A DNA stretch of 64,000 nucleotides from Morinoia aosen. Taxonomy: Eukaryota; Arthropoda; Malacostraca; Amphipoda; Talitridae. Each line of letters opens with the position of its first letter. The first letter of the stretch is position 1. A program made the position numbers and the translations under genes. Below, piece after piece: positions 48,935-61,021 of this stretch. The stretch is from assembly GCA_030386875.1 (NCBI GenBank), contig CM059579.1, positions 16,898,484-16,962,483 on the forward strand, in the 5' to 3' direction. The notes under the pieces are model-generated. The model did not search any database. It saw only the letters and a program-made list of their open reading frames with translations, and was not told where the DNA came from.

Positions 48935-49964
48935 GTGAGTTGAAGCTTCTCGATGTATGTTCAACGTTGCATGTCCTTGTAAGGGCATACGTTTTTTATC
49001 AACGAATTTTAATGCATTTCTAATGCCCCCGGACGTGTTCAAATCTTCTATACGTGAGCACGTTCAGAGAAATTTAATGTTAAATTAGATTCACTAAAGG
49101 AATTTGAATCTTGTCACTACTTTTCTTGTCTTGTCTTGCCAAAGGAATCTTGTCACTACTTTTTGCATTTTTCTGAAGAAGATATGGGTGGAATTTCTGA
49201 CAAACATCTTCGGACTTACAAAGTTTCTAGAACTGTGGTTCACTGCTGATCTGATACCCAATCCAGCTGCTTAGCTCAGGATAATAAATGCTTCCGTAAC
49301 TCTAGTATAAGAAGCTACCAATATTGAAATTATTTTCGGTTAGTATCCTGTCATTGACGTACATAGTCTTCGACTCTCTTTTCACTTTAGTTTATTCAGT
49401 CATTGCAATCTGTATATGGATGAGTGGTCCTATTCTTGGTTTCTTAGCTACAGGCTTTTATTAACTCTTGCTGTAGTCTTGAAATATTATAATTCTTATA
49501 TACAACATAAGTAGTGGTTAATTATTAAGCGTGTAAGTATGAAATTCGAATTTATGAAAAGCATACTTAAAAAACATTTCGAGAGTGAGAACATACACTA
49601 AATCGTCGAATTAATGCACGTGTGCTTGCGTTGTTCATGCGTAAAGAGAAAGAAAGAGAGAGGAAAACTGACTCCTGCGGTTTTAGGATTAACTTTTACG
49701 TATCTCGGGTCACGCTCGTCTTGAAGAGAAAGGAAGAACGTCTAAGTAAAATGGTCAAAAGAGAAGAATGCCCTCGTCCTTAGACAAGTGTGTATCACAC
49801 CAGGAAAGTCCAACGGCGTTCCTTCGTAAAACTTTCGAGATCGTCCTGCAGTAGAGAGTAGGTCAGGCAGGCAGGCGGGCGGGCTGGCTTCTTGCGTAAT
49901 GATGAGAGGACGCGCGCGAAAGCCTATCTCTGTATATTGAAACCAATGATGTGTTTTTTTGTGT

Positions 49965-50115
49965 CATCTTTATTGGATTTAAATTATTTGTTTTCTTTCT
50001 TTTCTTTTTTGTAGCTTTTTGGCTGTCAATCAAAAATTCATCATGACTGTTGTACTTTCTTTCTTTCTTTTCCTTTTTCTTGTAGCTTTATGGATGTCAA
50101 CCGAAAATCCATCAT
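49965..50115. repeat. ~75-bp tandem duplication
   Basis: Two copies each have a TTTCTTT-rich run, then 'tttttt(c/-)ttgtagctttttggctgtcaa' or 'ttgtagctttatggatgtcaa', then 'ca(t)tcatg/catgc'. Pyrimidine-rich runs before 'tag' mimic splice acceptors here. Confidence 0.75.
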
Positions 50116-50811
50116 GCACACTCTCGTTAACGGAGTAAAATTTTCTCAAAATTACTAATACAGAAATAATAATCATACAAAACATGTTCTATGGTAAATT
50201 GCTTGAAAAATAAAAGATACCGTATTTATAAGTGAGGCATCACATGTAGGACAGTAAGATTGTGGTAGTACTTAGAAGAATCTTGGACATGTGTGCTATT
50301 CACCTTGGGATAGTTCTTGCATTCAGCATGCTGCTAAGGTCGCGAACTGATGAATAAATTCATGCTTTCGCAAAGCACAATGAGATTCTGTCCCCATTAT
50401 CAAACTGGAGACGTTGGCCACTCTCTATGCTAAGGAATGCGGTGTAAAATTTCACGAGCCACGCGCCTCAGTAACGAAAAAAATGCCAGTATTAGATTGG
50501 GTAAAATGAGAAATTTTGCGCACGGCAAAAAGTGTGCTCAATTTACTTTCTTTTCCTGGTGTATTGTGATGGCTTAGTTGCATGTATACGCACGCACGTC
50601 GACGCGCCACGCATTTGCAAACACTTTCGTGATGCAGGAAAATTGCGATTTTCTGAAATCACTTACACGATACACTATTCAAGTTACACATTGCAAACAC
50701 AGGTTGCACAATACGGAATGCAGGCTACTCACTCGAAATGAAATATAGGCTACACAATACTGAATAAGTGTTACGGAGTACGGGAAACAAACTACACAAT
50801 ACGAAATAGAG

Positions 50812-50890
50812 CAGAACACAGCAGAGCAGAGCAGGGCAGAGCAGAGCAGAGCAGGGCAGAACAAGGCAGAGCAGGAAAGAGCAGAGTAAA
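50812..50890. repeat. Purine-rich 5/10-bp simple repeat (gcaga)
   Basis: 'agcagagcagggcagagcag' and variants fill about 80 bases. Minus-strand open frames with Cys/Leu/Ser repeats (CSALLCSA...) arise from it and are not genes. Confidence 0.9.
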
Positions 50891-51514
50891 GAAGCAGAAC
50901 GGAACCAACCAAATACAGCAGGCTGAATAAAGTTGAACAGAATGTTGGATGGTTTCTTGCGAATGTCACTCCTAAGATAGGAAGAACGAACGTGGCGATA
51001 AACATATCTACTGACAACAGTTTCGGAGCACATAAATTCCTTCATTAGTGCAAGGAAAACAAAAAGACATACATATTGCTTTTGTATTGCTCTCCAGGAA
51101 TTTTCTTCGTTTTTTTCTGGCACTTATAAAATACATGGATTCTGACAGGTTTGACAGTAAACAAATTGATCTCTACATTGGTTTTTCTTTTAATTTCCAT
51201 TAAATAATACAATAGAATATGTACACGGGAACGAGCCAGGTGACCTATCTGCGATTCTTCAGGAACTCACACATTAATCACACACAGACACCTGAGATTG
51301 AATACAAGCGGCTCATTGTAGGACCCGGTTACACAGTAGAAATGACAATAAGTTTTGTGTACAAATGACACGCTTTACTTAATTTGTTAAGTTTTACAAG
51401 CTTTGTTTATCTGTTTTTGTCTTATTGTGATGCAAGAGATTAGACCTCCTTTTTTGTCAACTTATCTTGCCTGTGAATTGGGGAACTTCACTGCAGGTGT
51501 ACGATAGATAAATC

Positions 51515-51830
51515 AGTACGCGGATTAACGAAGCTTCTTTGTAAATCTGTTCTCTAATTAGCAAAGAATCTTTGTATATTTTGCCTGAACGGAGGAAACG
51601 TCATTTTAAATTTGCACATCTTAGAAAATCTTTGCCGGAATGAGCGAAGCTTCTTTGTAAATCTGTTTCCCAATCAATGAAGCATCTCTGCATATTTTTA
51701 CCCGAATGAACGAAGTGTCACTTGAAATCAGCAAATCTGTGCCCGAATGAGCGAAGTTGCTGTGTAAATTTATTCCAAATTAACGAAGTATTTCTGTAAA
51801 TCTGTACTCAAATGAACGAAGGGTCTCAGC
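51515..51830. repeat. ~35-bp degenerate repeat array
   Basis: Units of the form 'gaatgagcgaagcttctttg' plus 'taaatctgt.cc' recur irregularly about eight times ('aacgaag', 'agcgaag', 'aatgaagc'). Copies are strongly diverged. Confidence 0.75.
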
Positions 51831-52783
51831 TTGTCGATAAAAAATTATTCAAAAGCAGTATAGACTTTATTTATAATTAGAGACAATCGTTTTTAAATCA
51901 CAGTATTAACCAATATTTCGGTATTGTTTCCAGAGTCGATAACAACTGATTGCTGTTGATGTATGGAAGGATTTTGCGCAGATATCTCTCACTCTCTGGA
52001 AATAAGTTGGGAAATGGTTCATAAAAATAGTCGAATTAAGTTCATTATGCGCTATTCATTCTTTGTTATCACGTAGAAGCGAGAGAAAATCCCCCAATAT
52101 TCAGCTGAAGAGTTTTGCTATTGAGTCCCACAGGCGAACACGAGGCGAAGCCGTGGCCGAATTTTTCAACTCAAGACCAGGACATTTTAGTAAATTCTAG
52201 TGGAACATCTATACTTCTTTTAAATTTCATAACTATTTAGAGTACGGTACCTCTAGAAGCAGAAATCTCTTGAACGATTTTTAACTCATCGTCCCAAAGA
52301 TGTGGTGTCAGCAATCGAGTCTGAAATTTACGTGCTTCGCCACTGAGAAAATTAATACTAGGTATCGTATTACTCTCTCCTTATGAGACAAGTCTTCTAC
52401 GGCTTTATATTGTTAAAAAAAAGTTATTAATAATTTTTGCTTGATTAACATTGCTACCACAGTTAAAAAGAACACTCACTTCAGAAACCCAACAGGAAAA
52501 CTGCGAATAAATAACTATTTCGTCTTGTTGTCGGAAAATCATCAACCTGCCTGGTGGAGTCAGTGATTGATTATAAGGAAGTCGGTGGAAATCTCTCTCC
52601 TCTTACGATGAGTTTAATGAGCGTACACGCGGTAACTGGAGGAACAACCTGCGCGTCGCATGCACCAGGAGAAAACACGACCGACAACAGATGGCATACT
52701 GTTCGCGTCAGTTGTTCAGCTCGTGGAGATATACGTACGTACTTAGTTAGGTAGGAAGCGTCCTTCTGCCGGGCTGAAACATA

Positions 52784-52791
52784 CCCTAGAG
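52784..52791. repeat. Left target-site duplication of the 52792-53017 MITE
   Basis: CCCTAGAG adjoins the CAGGGC terminus and is repeated exactly at 53018-53025. Confidence 0.9.
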
Positions 52792-53017
52792 CAGGGCTTT
52801 TCAATCTTTCTATTGTTGCGTACCCCCTTCGTTTAACTGTGTATCTTCATGTACTCCCAGCACAGTTAAAGGTTTAAGAAACTATAAAAATACACTTAAT
52901 GATTAATAACTATACATAGTTATACTGGTTTATGTCAGTATAAATTGTACATTTTAACATATGAAGCATGTTAAATGTACCCCTAGGGGTACTTGTAACC
53001 CCGGTTGAGAAGCCCTG
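52792..53017. mobile_element. hAT-type MITE (226 bp) with 8-bp target duplication
   Basis: The termini CAGGGCTTTTCAATC and GGTTGAGAAGCCCTG are inverted repeats with two mismatches. Perfect CCCTAGAG duplications flank the element. Length, terminal CAGGG and 8-bp duplication place it with non-autonomous hAT elements. It resembles the element at 736-921 in its ends but not in its interior. It sits in the intron between exons 5 and 6 of the plus-strand gene, about 260 bases before exon 6. Confidence 0.88.
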
Positions 53018-53025
53018 CCCTAGAG
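53018..53025. repeat. Right target-site duplication of the 52792-53017 MITE
   Basis: Exact copy of CCCTAGAG at 52784-52791. Confidence 0.9.
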
Positions 53026-53287
53026 GAATTAATTTTAATTTGATTTGAACTTGATAGAAAGTTATCCCACCAAAAAAGGGGCCTCCCTTTAACTTGCACT
53101 CCCACGAGGGCCGCAATTGTTACACTAACAACGAGCGTAAATGCTCAGGGGGGACAAGGTAGAAATTACATGCGTGTTTTCTAGGGTAGTAGCGCCACTT
53201 TCTCTTAGAATGCTCTCTCCATGGTTCAATTTCTTATTATTTTCCGCGTATGTTCATTCGTATCGTGTTACGTTCTTATAATTTCAG

Positions 53288-53380
53288 AACACAATTTGCG
53301 ACTTAGACCGAGCTCTGCTTTCCAGGGTGACGGAGATTTGCAAGCTGCCAGCAAAAGGCCATCTTGTGGTCACTGCTCAG
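53288..53380 (+). CDS. Coding exon 6 of the unrecognised plus-strand gene
   Basis: The acceptor (tgttacgttcttataatttcag) and donor (GCTCAG|gttagtg) enclose 93 bases. In phase 0 these read NTICDLDRALLSRVTEICKL and PAKGHLVVTAQ with no stop. Phase 0 at both ends matches exon 5 upstream and exon 7 downstream. G+C is well above the flanks. A second frame (HNLRLRPSSAFQ...) is open but does not fit the neighbours. The sequence suggests an amphipathic helix then a beta-like strand. I cannot name the family. Confidence 0.66.
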
Positions 53381-54660
53381 GTTAGTGTGCATAATGGTGT
53401 TGGTTACATTATTGTGGTCGTTGAAAGCACGCAACGAATAGTGAACGTAATAAAAACAAATGGAGACCAGTAACTGAAGAAAAAATGAAGCGTTTGTCGT
53501 GCTGGATGTTCTGGTTTACATTGTTTTTGATGCTTTCTGAGTTTTTTAATTTAATGTGTCCATTTCCACTCGGCAGTGAAAACATGAAACTTCGGTTTAT
53601 TTTGGAGAATTATTGTGCAATAGCAAGTGCAGTAGAAATTAAAAAGAGTTTATGACTCCATTGTGAGAACTGACTGTGTGCACAAAGTAACGTGTGAAAG
53701 AAATAGAAAAAGAAAAACTATTTACCTATAAAAGTTGATACAATACTCAATATAAAGGTCCTTAATTGATAGGCAAACCAAAAGAGGTCGATAATTACCG
53801 TGTCAGGGTGTAAGTATATTATAGGGACTGAAGAAGACTGAAAGCTTATAAATACTTCAATACTACTGGAGAATGTCTCAGAGGATATTTGCTTTTAAGT
53901 TAGAAAAAAGAAGAAGAATAGACATCAAACGCTCTATTGGGACTAAAATACTGTCCTTAATAATTTTTAAGTAATGAGCAAATGTTGACCAAAAGTAATT
54001 TGTAAAATATTTATAAAGCTCGCACGTTTAAAACAAATTAACAATTAAGCATTTGGAGCATAAAAAACATCTGGAGTATGATCGAGCAGCGATTAGGTTT
54101 AATATGCGAACCTATTTGCATATGCAAGATAAAAGAATGAATCAATAAGCGTCACATGTAATCTGAAAGTACGAGACGATCACTGTTTGAAATTGGCTTA
54201 CTGTGAACTAATTTTGTTTTAAGTCTAAGGTGAAGTTAATTAAGTAAAACATAATTGTACACATTAGAATAGCGTTGATGATAGGATGCCCTAGAAGTCG
54301 CTGAACGTATACGGGTTCACAAGTACTCAAATATACTCAGTACTCAAATGAGTCCGTTGTAATAGACTTAAGAAATAATCTTTGCTGTATCATTTGTGGT
54401 GAATAAATTGCTTAAAATTGTTCAAATTGTAACAATGAACGGAGTATATGGACTTAAGCATGACCGCGAGAATGTTTATACTGGTCTCATTACAAGAGCT
54501 CACAATGACGGCGATTCATTCTCCCACTCGAATGTAAAGAAGGTTGAATGGCTGACTTGAAAATTTTCGCAAGATGTTTTTTCCCACGCTCAAAAATTCT
54601 CGTAGGATTAAATGTTTTTGTTTCTCTTTGGTGATGTCTTCCCCGCGTAAGAATCAAAGA
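53381..54660. other. Intronic A+T-rich DNA
   Basis: No repeats or exons seen. A good-looking acceptor at about 53575 (ttccactcggcag|TGA) would give an immediate stop in the required phase. Confidence 0.4.
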
Positions 54661-54663
54661 TTC

Positions 54664-54756
54664 CAGCAGGACATGGACAATGTTGGTCCGGCTGATTTTA
54701 TTGCTTTCGGGATATGGACAATAAGCTGGTCAGGCTGATTTGATTGCTTTCTATCA
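54664..54756. repeat. ~44-bp tandem duplication
   Basis: 'atggacaatgttggtccggc' with 'tgattttattgctttc' is followed by 'atggacaataagctggtcag' with 'gctgatttgattgctttc'. Confidence 0.8.
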
Positions 54757-54765
54757 GGATTCTCT

Positions 54766-55110
54766 TGCGCTATCCCGGGCTAAGCAAGAGTATTCAAGAT
54801 AAATAAATATCCTCATGGACTTATTGTAAAAGCAGGGTTTCTACTCATAGACATATTGGCAAGGCTGCTACTCGCAGTCATATTAAGAGGGTTGCTATTC
54901 AGTCATATTTATCAGGCTGCTACTCATAGGCACACATCTTAGTATGGGCTTCTACTCATTGACATTTCAGGGTTTTTACCCTTGGGCTTCGATGGCGTCG
55001 AAAAAAAAATTCTTTTTCATATTTTCATTCTAAATAACCAAAGATGAATCTGACAAGGTGTACGGTTGGATTTCTACTCATTGACATCTTAGGGTTTCTA
55101 CTCGTGCGCA
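54766..55110. repeat. Dispersed repeat, copy B, with internal ~40-bp repeats
   Basis: This copy is related to 46945-47310. Inside it the phrase 'ggcttctactcat(t/a)gacat' and variants recurs five or six times (54838-55110), so this copy contains a minor array. Block order differs from copy A. Confidence 0.75.
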
Positions 55111-55289
55111 TATTCGGACAACTTTCACACAGTAAAAAAACTTTGCATAAACTTATTTTGACATTGAAAACTCTATGGGGTCTAGAACAAATGTTCCACA
55201 TAAGCCTTGACGTCTCTTGGAAATTTTAAATCACGCAGCTCGAATTTCAACATGGTTCTCTTTTTTGATTTGTCTTTGACCAACTATCA

Positions 55290-55620
55290 TTAGCTCAGGA
55301 GTATCAATAATCCCTCATAATTTTTGGAGTTATATCATAAATAAATTCATTCATTCTGACCTATATTATTGAGTTATAATAGTTTGCAGAGTTATACCAT
55401 AAATTTATTAATTCTCGCTGAGTTGAATCCTTAAACACTTGTAGTTTATTGCGTAATATCGTTTTGCGTTGCTATATATATTTGTCATAAAACAAACAAT
55501 GCATGCTGACCTACATCGGCAGGTAATTATAGTTAACTGAGCTATATCATAAATCTAATAGTGCCTGGTGTATTACATCACAGCTTCACTATGGTATGTT
55601 GAGTTATACGTATCTTTAAG
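55290..55620. repeat. Degenerate repeats with 'gagttatatcataaat'
   Basis: The phrase 'gagttata(t/c)cataaat' or 'gagctatatcataaat' appears at about 55330, 55395 and 55540 with related flanks ('tgacctatatt', 'tgacctacatc'). It is an old, eroded array. Confidence 0.55.
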
Positions 55621-56344
55621 CAACCTAAAATCCTTAATGCTTAAAGGGTGAAAATTTAGACCGGGGTTACAGTGTAAGACCTCACCCGAGCATTATCAAG
55701 TGGGCTCGCTTCTTCGTACCAGCAAACATTTTATACTCAGAGATATTTTCGGAAACACTGAGACCTTAAAGGCTAGTGTCAGAGCAAATTCCTGGTAACC
55801 AGCCTAGCTTAAGCTTGCTCCGTAACAGCTAGGGTGTGCGTTTGGCCCTTAACTAGCAAATATATCTTCCAGAAGGAAAGGCGAAGAGAAAGAGAAAGAG
55901 ATTACGGCCTGGATTCGGTCCCTCTACACACATCAACTCATTTTATTCTCGTTGCGTTTGCCCCTACAAAACTCACAGTGACCACGAGCAAGACTGTAGG
56001 TCATATCAGACATAGAACTATGTGAGCTGCGTAGACATCGGCACATGTACAGCTGCGTGTACAGCTGCTCACAATCTCTTATAAATTTTCGATCAACACC
56101 GTGTTTTCATTGCAAGCTCATCTAGAAACATTTCGTGGCGCGTGTGCTGCAAATCAAGACATGCATGGACCCTTTAGGCAAAGCCCCAGAAGAAATTTTC
56201 AAGAACTTCGTTTTGTTTCTAATAAGCTCATTCGAGGGTATTCTGAGGGGACCAAAATATGTTCATGCGACATTTTCTTTAGCAATGAGTTGTCATACTA
56301 CTTGTGAAACCTGAATGTATCAGGAGTACAGGGTTGTCTGGTGG

Positions 56345-56880
56345 AGCAACGAGAGGATGGGGGACAGGTGTTGCGGGTGGAGGGGCAAGAGGAGCAGAAG
56401 GGATAGGTGGAGCAGGAGGAGTATTAAGAGCAGGTGGAGCAGGAAGAGCATGAGGGGCAGGAGGAGCAGGTGGAGCAGGAGGAGCACGAGGGGCAGGATG
56501 AGCACGAAGGGCAGGAGGAGCAGGAGGGGCAGGAGGAGTATTAAGAGCAGGTGGAGCAGGAGGAGCACGAGTGGCAGGAGGAGCACGAAGGGCAGGAGGA
56601 GCAGGAGGGGCAGGAGGACTATTAAGAGCAGATGAAGCAGAAGGAGCACGAGGGGCCGGTGGAGCAGGTGGAGCAGGTTGAGTATTAAGAACAGGTGGAG
56701 CAGGTGGAGCAGGTGGAGTATTAAGAGCAGGTGGAGCAGGTGGAGCAGGAGGAGCACGAGGGGCAGGAGGAGCAGGAGGAGTATTAAGAGCAGGTGGAAC
56801 AGGAGGAGCACGAGAGGCAGGTGGAGCAGGTGGGGCAGGAAGAGCACGAGGGGCAGGAGGAGCAGGAAGAGCAGGGAGGA
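56345..56880. repeat. Purine-rich array in 9-bp register
   Basis: Units such as 'ggagcagga', 'gcacgaggg' and 'ggtggagca' fill over 500 bases. The marker phrase '(g/c)tattaaga' occurs at 56421, 56538, 56619, 56682, 56718 and 56781. All intervals (117, 81, 63, 36, 63) are multiples of 9. As a result long open frames appear on both strands: Arg/Ser/Gly-rich on plus, Leu-rich 175 codons on minus. I regard these as artefacts of the array. Confidence 0.92.
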
Positions 56881-57794
56881 CAGAATGGATGTTTATATAA
56901 TATGATCAATAAAATCAGATAAAAATTAACGTAATTACAAACGCACTTGCACCATTGCACGTGTTCCAAACTCATTTTTTCATGTAAAGAATCATGTTCA
57001 TTGAACACGAAAATCAAACTCCATTTTTTTGGTCTATGAGGTCTATAAAGCTTTTTCGACGTGCTGCAAGAAAAAATAGAATCTATTTTCTTTTCTGCAA
57101 TGAATACTGTTTCATCACCCGCTTTGAGGACTACAATTTCTCCTCGAGGAAGGAACAGAAATCTCCTCGTTCCAGAAATGCTTTTAAAACTGGAAAAATA
57201 ATACGCGCAAATAAGAGTTGATAAACAGAAAAAATTCGATCTGTTGCAAATATCAGAAAGAAATTAACGGCATGTAAAGGAACGCAAAATTTCACGATCA
57301 AAAAACACAATTTGCTGTATTAGCACTTATCGCAACAGTGAAGAATCGCTTAAAAAAAACATTTATAAATATTATGCCTGCATTTTGATACTACAATATC
57401 GACAAAGGAAGCACTGCACGAGAAAGTTTGACTGAACCAGGAAGACTTCAAACGATCTAATCCCCTGTAATGTCAATAACTTTTTACAACAACTTCGAGA
57501 CAATCCTCGCTCCCTCCCAACTGAACGATTTGTACACAAAAAACTTAATGGTACCAAAATTTGAGTAATGCCACAGAAGAATTAAACATTGCTGCCTCGG
57601 CCGGCATGCTACGCCAGCAAAAGAAAGTACAAACAGCTCAACGGAAGGAATAAAATAAAATAAACAACGTAAAAAACGTGTTAAATGGGCTGCACGGCAA
57701 GCAAGCCTCGCCCACGTGAGTGGGAAAGAGAAGGGAAGAATGAAAGATGAGGGCTACGTAGTCACAAATCTAAGCCCACGCCAGACTCTTGCAA

Positions 57795-58800
57795 AAGTGA
57801 TGTTTCTTGAGCTGCTGGTAGCCAGGGTTACCACATGCTCGTTGGTAGACTCTTTCAAAGATGTTTACTGTGCTGCTGGTAGCCAGGGTTACCATATGCT
57901 CGTTGGTAGACTCTTTCAAAAGTGATGTTTACTGTGCTGCTGGTAGCCAGGGTTACCACATGCTCGTTGGTAGACTCTTTCAAAAAGTGATGTTTACTGT
58001 GCTGCAGGTAGCAATGGTTACCACATGCTCGTTGGTAGACTCTTTCAAAAAGTGATGTTTACTGTGCTGCTGGTAGCAATGGTTACCACATGCTCGTTGG
58101 TAGACTCTTTCAAAAAGTGATGTTTACTGTGCTGCTGGTAGCAATGGTTACCACATGCTCGTTGGTAGACTCTTTCAAAAAGTAATGCTTACTGTGCTGT
58201 TGGTAGCTATAGCGACGACATACTCGTTGGTAGACTCTTTCAAGAAGTAATGCTTACTGTGCTGTTGGTAGCAATAGCGACGACATACTCGTTGGTAGAC
58301 TCTTTCAAAAAGTGATGCTTACTGTGCTGTTGGTAGCCAGAGTTACCACGTACTCGTTGGTAGACTCTTTCAAAAAGTGATGTTTCTTGTGTTGCTGGTA
58401 GCAATGGTTACCACATATGCTCGTTGGTAGACTCTTTCAAAAAGTGATGCTTACTGTGCTGTTGGTAGCCAGAGTTACCTCGTACTCGTAAGTAGACTCT
58501 TTCGTGATGCTTACTATGCTGTTGGTAGCCAGAGTTACCACGTACTCGTTGGTAGACTCTTTCAGAAAGTGATGTTTCTTGTGCTGTTGGTAGCAATGGC
58601 GACCTCATACTCGTTGGTAGACTCTTTCAAAAAGTGATGCTTACTGTACTGTTGGTAGCCAGAGTTACCACGTACTCGTTAGTAGACTATTTCAAAAAGT
58701 GATGCTTACTGTGCTGTTGGTAGCAATGGTTACCACATACTTGTTGGTAGACTCTTTCAAAAAATGATGTTTACTGTGCTGTTGGTAGCCAGTAACCACA
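57795..58800. repeat. 61-68-bp tandem array, about 16 copies
   Basis: Each unit contains 'ctcgttggtagactctttca', 'aaaagtgatg(t/c)ttactgtg' and 'ctg(c/t)tggtagcca'. Spacing of the first phrase starts at 61, 64 and 65 bases, so length varies by small indels. Early copies (to about 58180) share 'ggttaccacatgctc', while later ones carry 'gcgacgacatactc' or 'agttaccacgtactc', so subtypes are grouped. Repetitive peptides in both strands are by-products. Confidence 0.95.
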
Positions 58801-60185
58801 TGCAACCCAGTTACCCAGCTTAGCTGCTATAATGGCTGAAAATATGTTGACGATTAACAATATTGGTAACTCGCCCGGCGAATCTAAAGCCCTATAGGAC
58901 CTTGAAATTCAAGCCATGTACTGGAAGGAATGAAACCAGTGACCAGTAGAGTCAAAGATTTAGCGAACCATCTTGAGCGCCCCAGCAATACACAAGCCAC
59001 AGAGTGAAATTTGAAGTTGCTCGTTTTCGTACATTATGCCGACACTGCTTTCTAACGAAAGTTAACTTCTGGGAGCCAGTTGAAACAAAGCACGTGGTCA
59101 CAGTTAAAAAGCACAGAATCGAGTTCAGCAATGGCAGACATGTTGTAATCGTACTGCCGAAGTAGGTAAGAAATGGTCACACGAATTTTACTGGAAAAAA
59201 ATTGAGTCGGAAATTTGCCACTTCCCATAGTACCTATAGTGGAGGTTTCACGCAACAAGTGTATAATTTTCGTAGAAAAGGAGGACCTCAATCATATGAG
59301 GATTTAGAATTTTATCGCCATCGAAGAAAGCATGCAAACTTTTTCATGGCTGACTGGAATGTAAAGAGCATTGTAAGCGGTGCATTCTTTCACGAGGTAG
59401 GCCACTGAGTACTAGTACTTCAGGCACCGTATTATGGTGAAATAGACGATAAGGTAATGCAGTCGACCTTCAAATTGTCCATCATTTTATGCAAACCTCA
59501 ACACACCCTGTTAAAAATTATTTCTAGTTATTCAACCTATGTGATGCTTGTCTAAAGCTTTGCATAACTTGGAATAATTTTCGCCTCATTAGGTTAAGAT
59601 TTCAAGTTGATGTGTTACAAAAGGGTCGACTGTACGTGACCAAGACGTCGTGTTATAGAAATAACCGGGCATCAGACGATTGCGTATTTATTTACATAGA
59701 AAATACTAAGATAATTATTTAAAAAGCAAGAAAAAACAATTTTTATCTATCGACTGTCGTTTTGTTGGTATGAAAATACTTGGCTTCTCGAATAGAATTG
59801 CAGATCTAGTCGAAGCGATAGTATATATTCAATGCAAGAACATAAGATTTAACCTATTGATAGACAATCTCTGAAGCACGAATTGTTAGTCACTCTTTTC
59901 GGTAAAGCAATATAAATGGTTAAAGCATAAAAAGCATTGCGTTGTATAGAATATATTTCCAATTTTGCGTATGATCACGCAGTTCACTACTGAAATAGAT
60001 ATTTACGACATCACTGTCATAAAGTTGGAGTCAAACATTGCTCATAATAGCCACGTATTTTTATAAATACATAATATACAAATCACGTCCACACTTGTTC
60101 ATTACTGCGCTGAATTTGCCAACCGTTCATACCGGCGCGCCATTTCAGAGAACCCATCTCAGATCCTTACCGAGTTACCCTAACA
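58800..60185. other. Intronic anonymous DNA
   Basis: A possible exon at 59276-59396 (containing GGPQSYEDLEFYRHRRKHAN, donor GAG|gtaggc) reads well. It would enter in phase 2, which does not follow exon 6 (phase 0), and its acceptor tract is poor. I do not include it in the gene. Confidence 0.4.
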
Positions 60186-61021
60186 AAAAGGGTAATTTCT
60201 AAACTATAAGACGTACAATCTTGAAATTAGTACCAAATTAATTGGCGTGACGATTACAATATATTTACGTAATTGAAAAATTTTTTACGCCCCTGTGGGG
60301 GGCAGAAAGAGGGCCTCTCGTGGCCCGTCAATGGTCGGCCGATTTTCTCTATAAGCCTCATTTTATTCCACTCATAATTTCTAAACTATTGCACTTAAAA
60401 ATTTGAAATAAGGTTCATTTTAAGCATCAATTCATTCTCCAAATGTGAGTGTATAATAAAACTGTCATACGCTCCCTGGAGGAATATGAAGAGCAAGTTT
60501 CTCCTAGCCTCTGAATGGTCGACCGATTTCTCAAAAGGCTCATTTTATTCCACTCATAATTTCTAAACTATTGCACCTAAAAATTTGAAATTGGGTTCAT
60601 TTTAAGCGTCAATTTATTCTCCAAATGTGAGTGTATAATAAAACTGTCATACGCTCCCTGGAGGAATATGAAGAGCAAGTTTCTCCTAGCCTCTGAATGG
60701 TCGACCGATTTCTCAAAAGGCTCATTTTATTCCACTCATAATTTCTAAACTATTGCACCTAAAAACTTGAAATTGGGTTCATTTCAAGCGTCAATTCATT
60801 CTCCAAATGTGAGTGTATAATAAAACTGTCATACGCTCCCTGGAGGAATATGAAGAGCAAGTTTCTCCTAGCCTCTGAATGGTCGACCGATTTCTCAAAA
60901 GGCTCATTTTATTCCACTCATAATTTCTAAACTATTGCACCTAAAAATTTGAAATTGGGTTCATTTTAAGCGTCAATTCATTCTCCAAATGTGAGTGTAT
61001 AATAAAACTGTCATACGCCCC
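60186..61021. repeat. 182-bp satellite-like tandem array, about 4.6 copies
   Basis: 'CTCATTTTATTCCACTCATA' recurs at 60357, 60539, 60721 and 60903, exactly 182 bases apart. Copies from 60357 onward are nearly identical ('atttctaaactattgcacc', 'gtcatacgctccctggagga'). A first copy (60186-60356) is strongly diverged and includes 'ggcccgtcaatggtcggccg'. The steep identity gradient suggests recent amplification from one old unit. A solo relative lies at 62228-62312. Confidence 0.95.

Noticed and set aside
50679..51123. Overlapping minus-strand frames of 112 and 132 codons with Cys/Ser/Leu repeats
   Set aside because: Driven by the 'gcaga' simple repeat. Two frames open at once indicates composition and not coding.
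56320..56847. 175-codon minus-strand open frame, Leu/His-rich
   Set aside because: It lies entirely within the 9-bp purine-rich array. The array's stop-free units keep both strands open, and there is no sequence complexity or splice context.
59276..59396. Possible exon with GGPQSYEDLEFYRHRRKHAN and donor gtaggc
   Set aside because: It enters in the wrong phase to follow exon 6, has a poor acceptor tract, and no neighbour fits.
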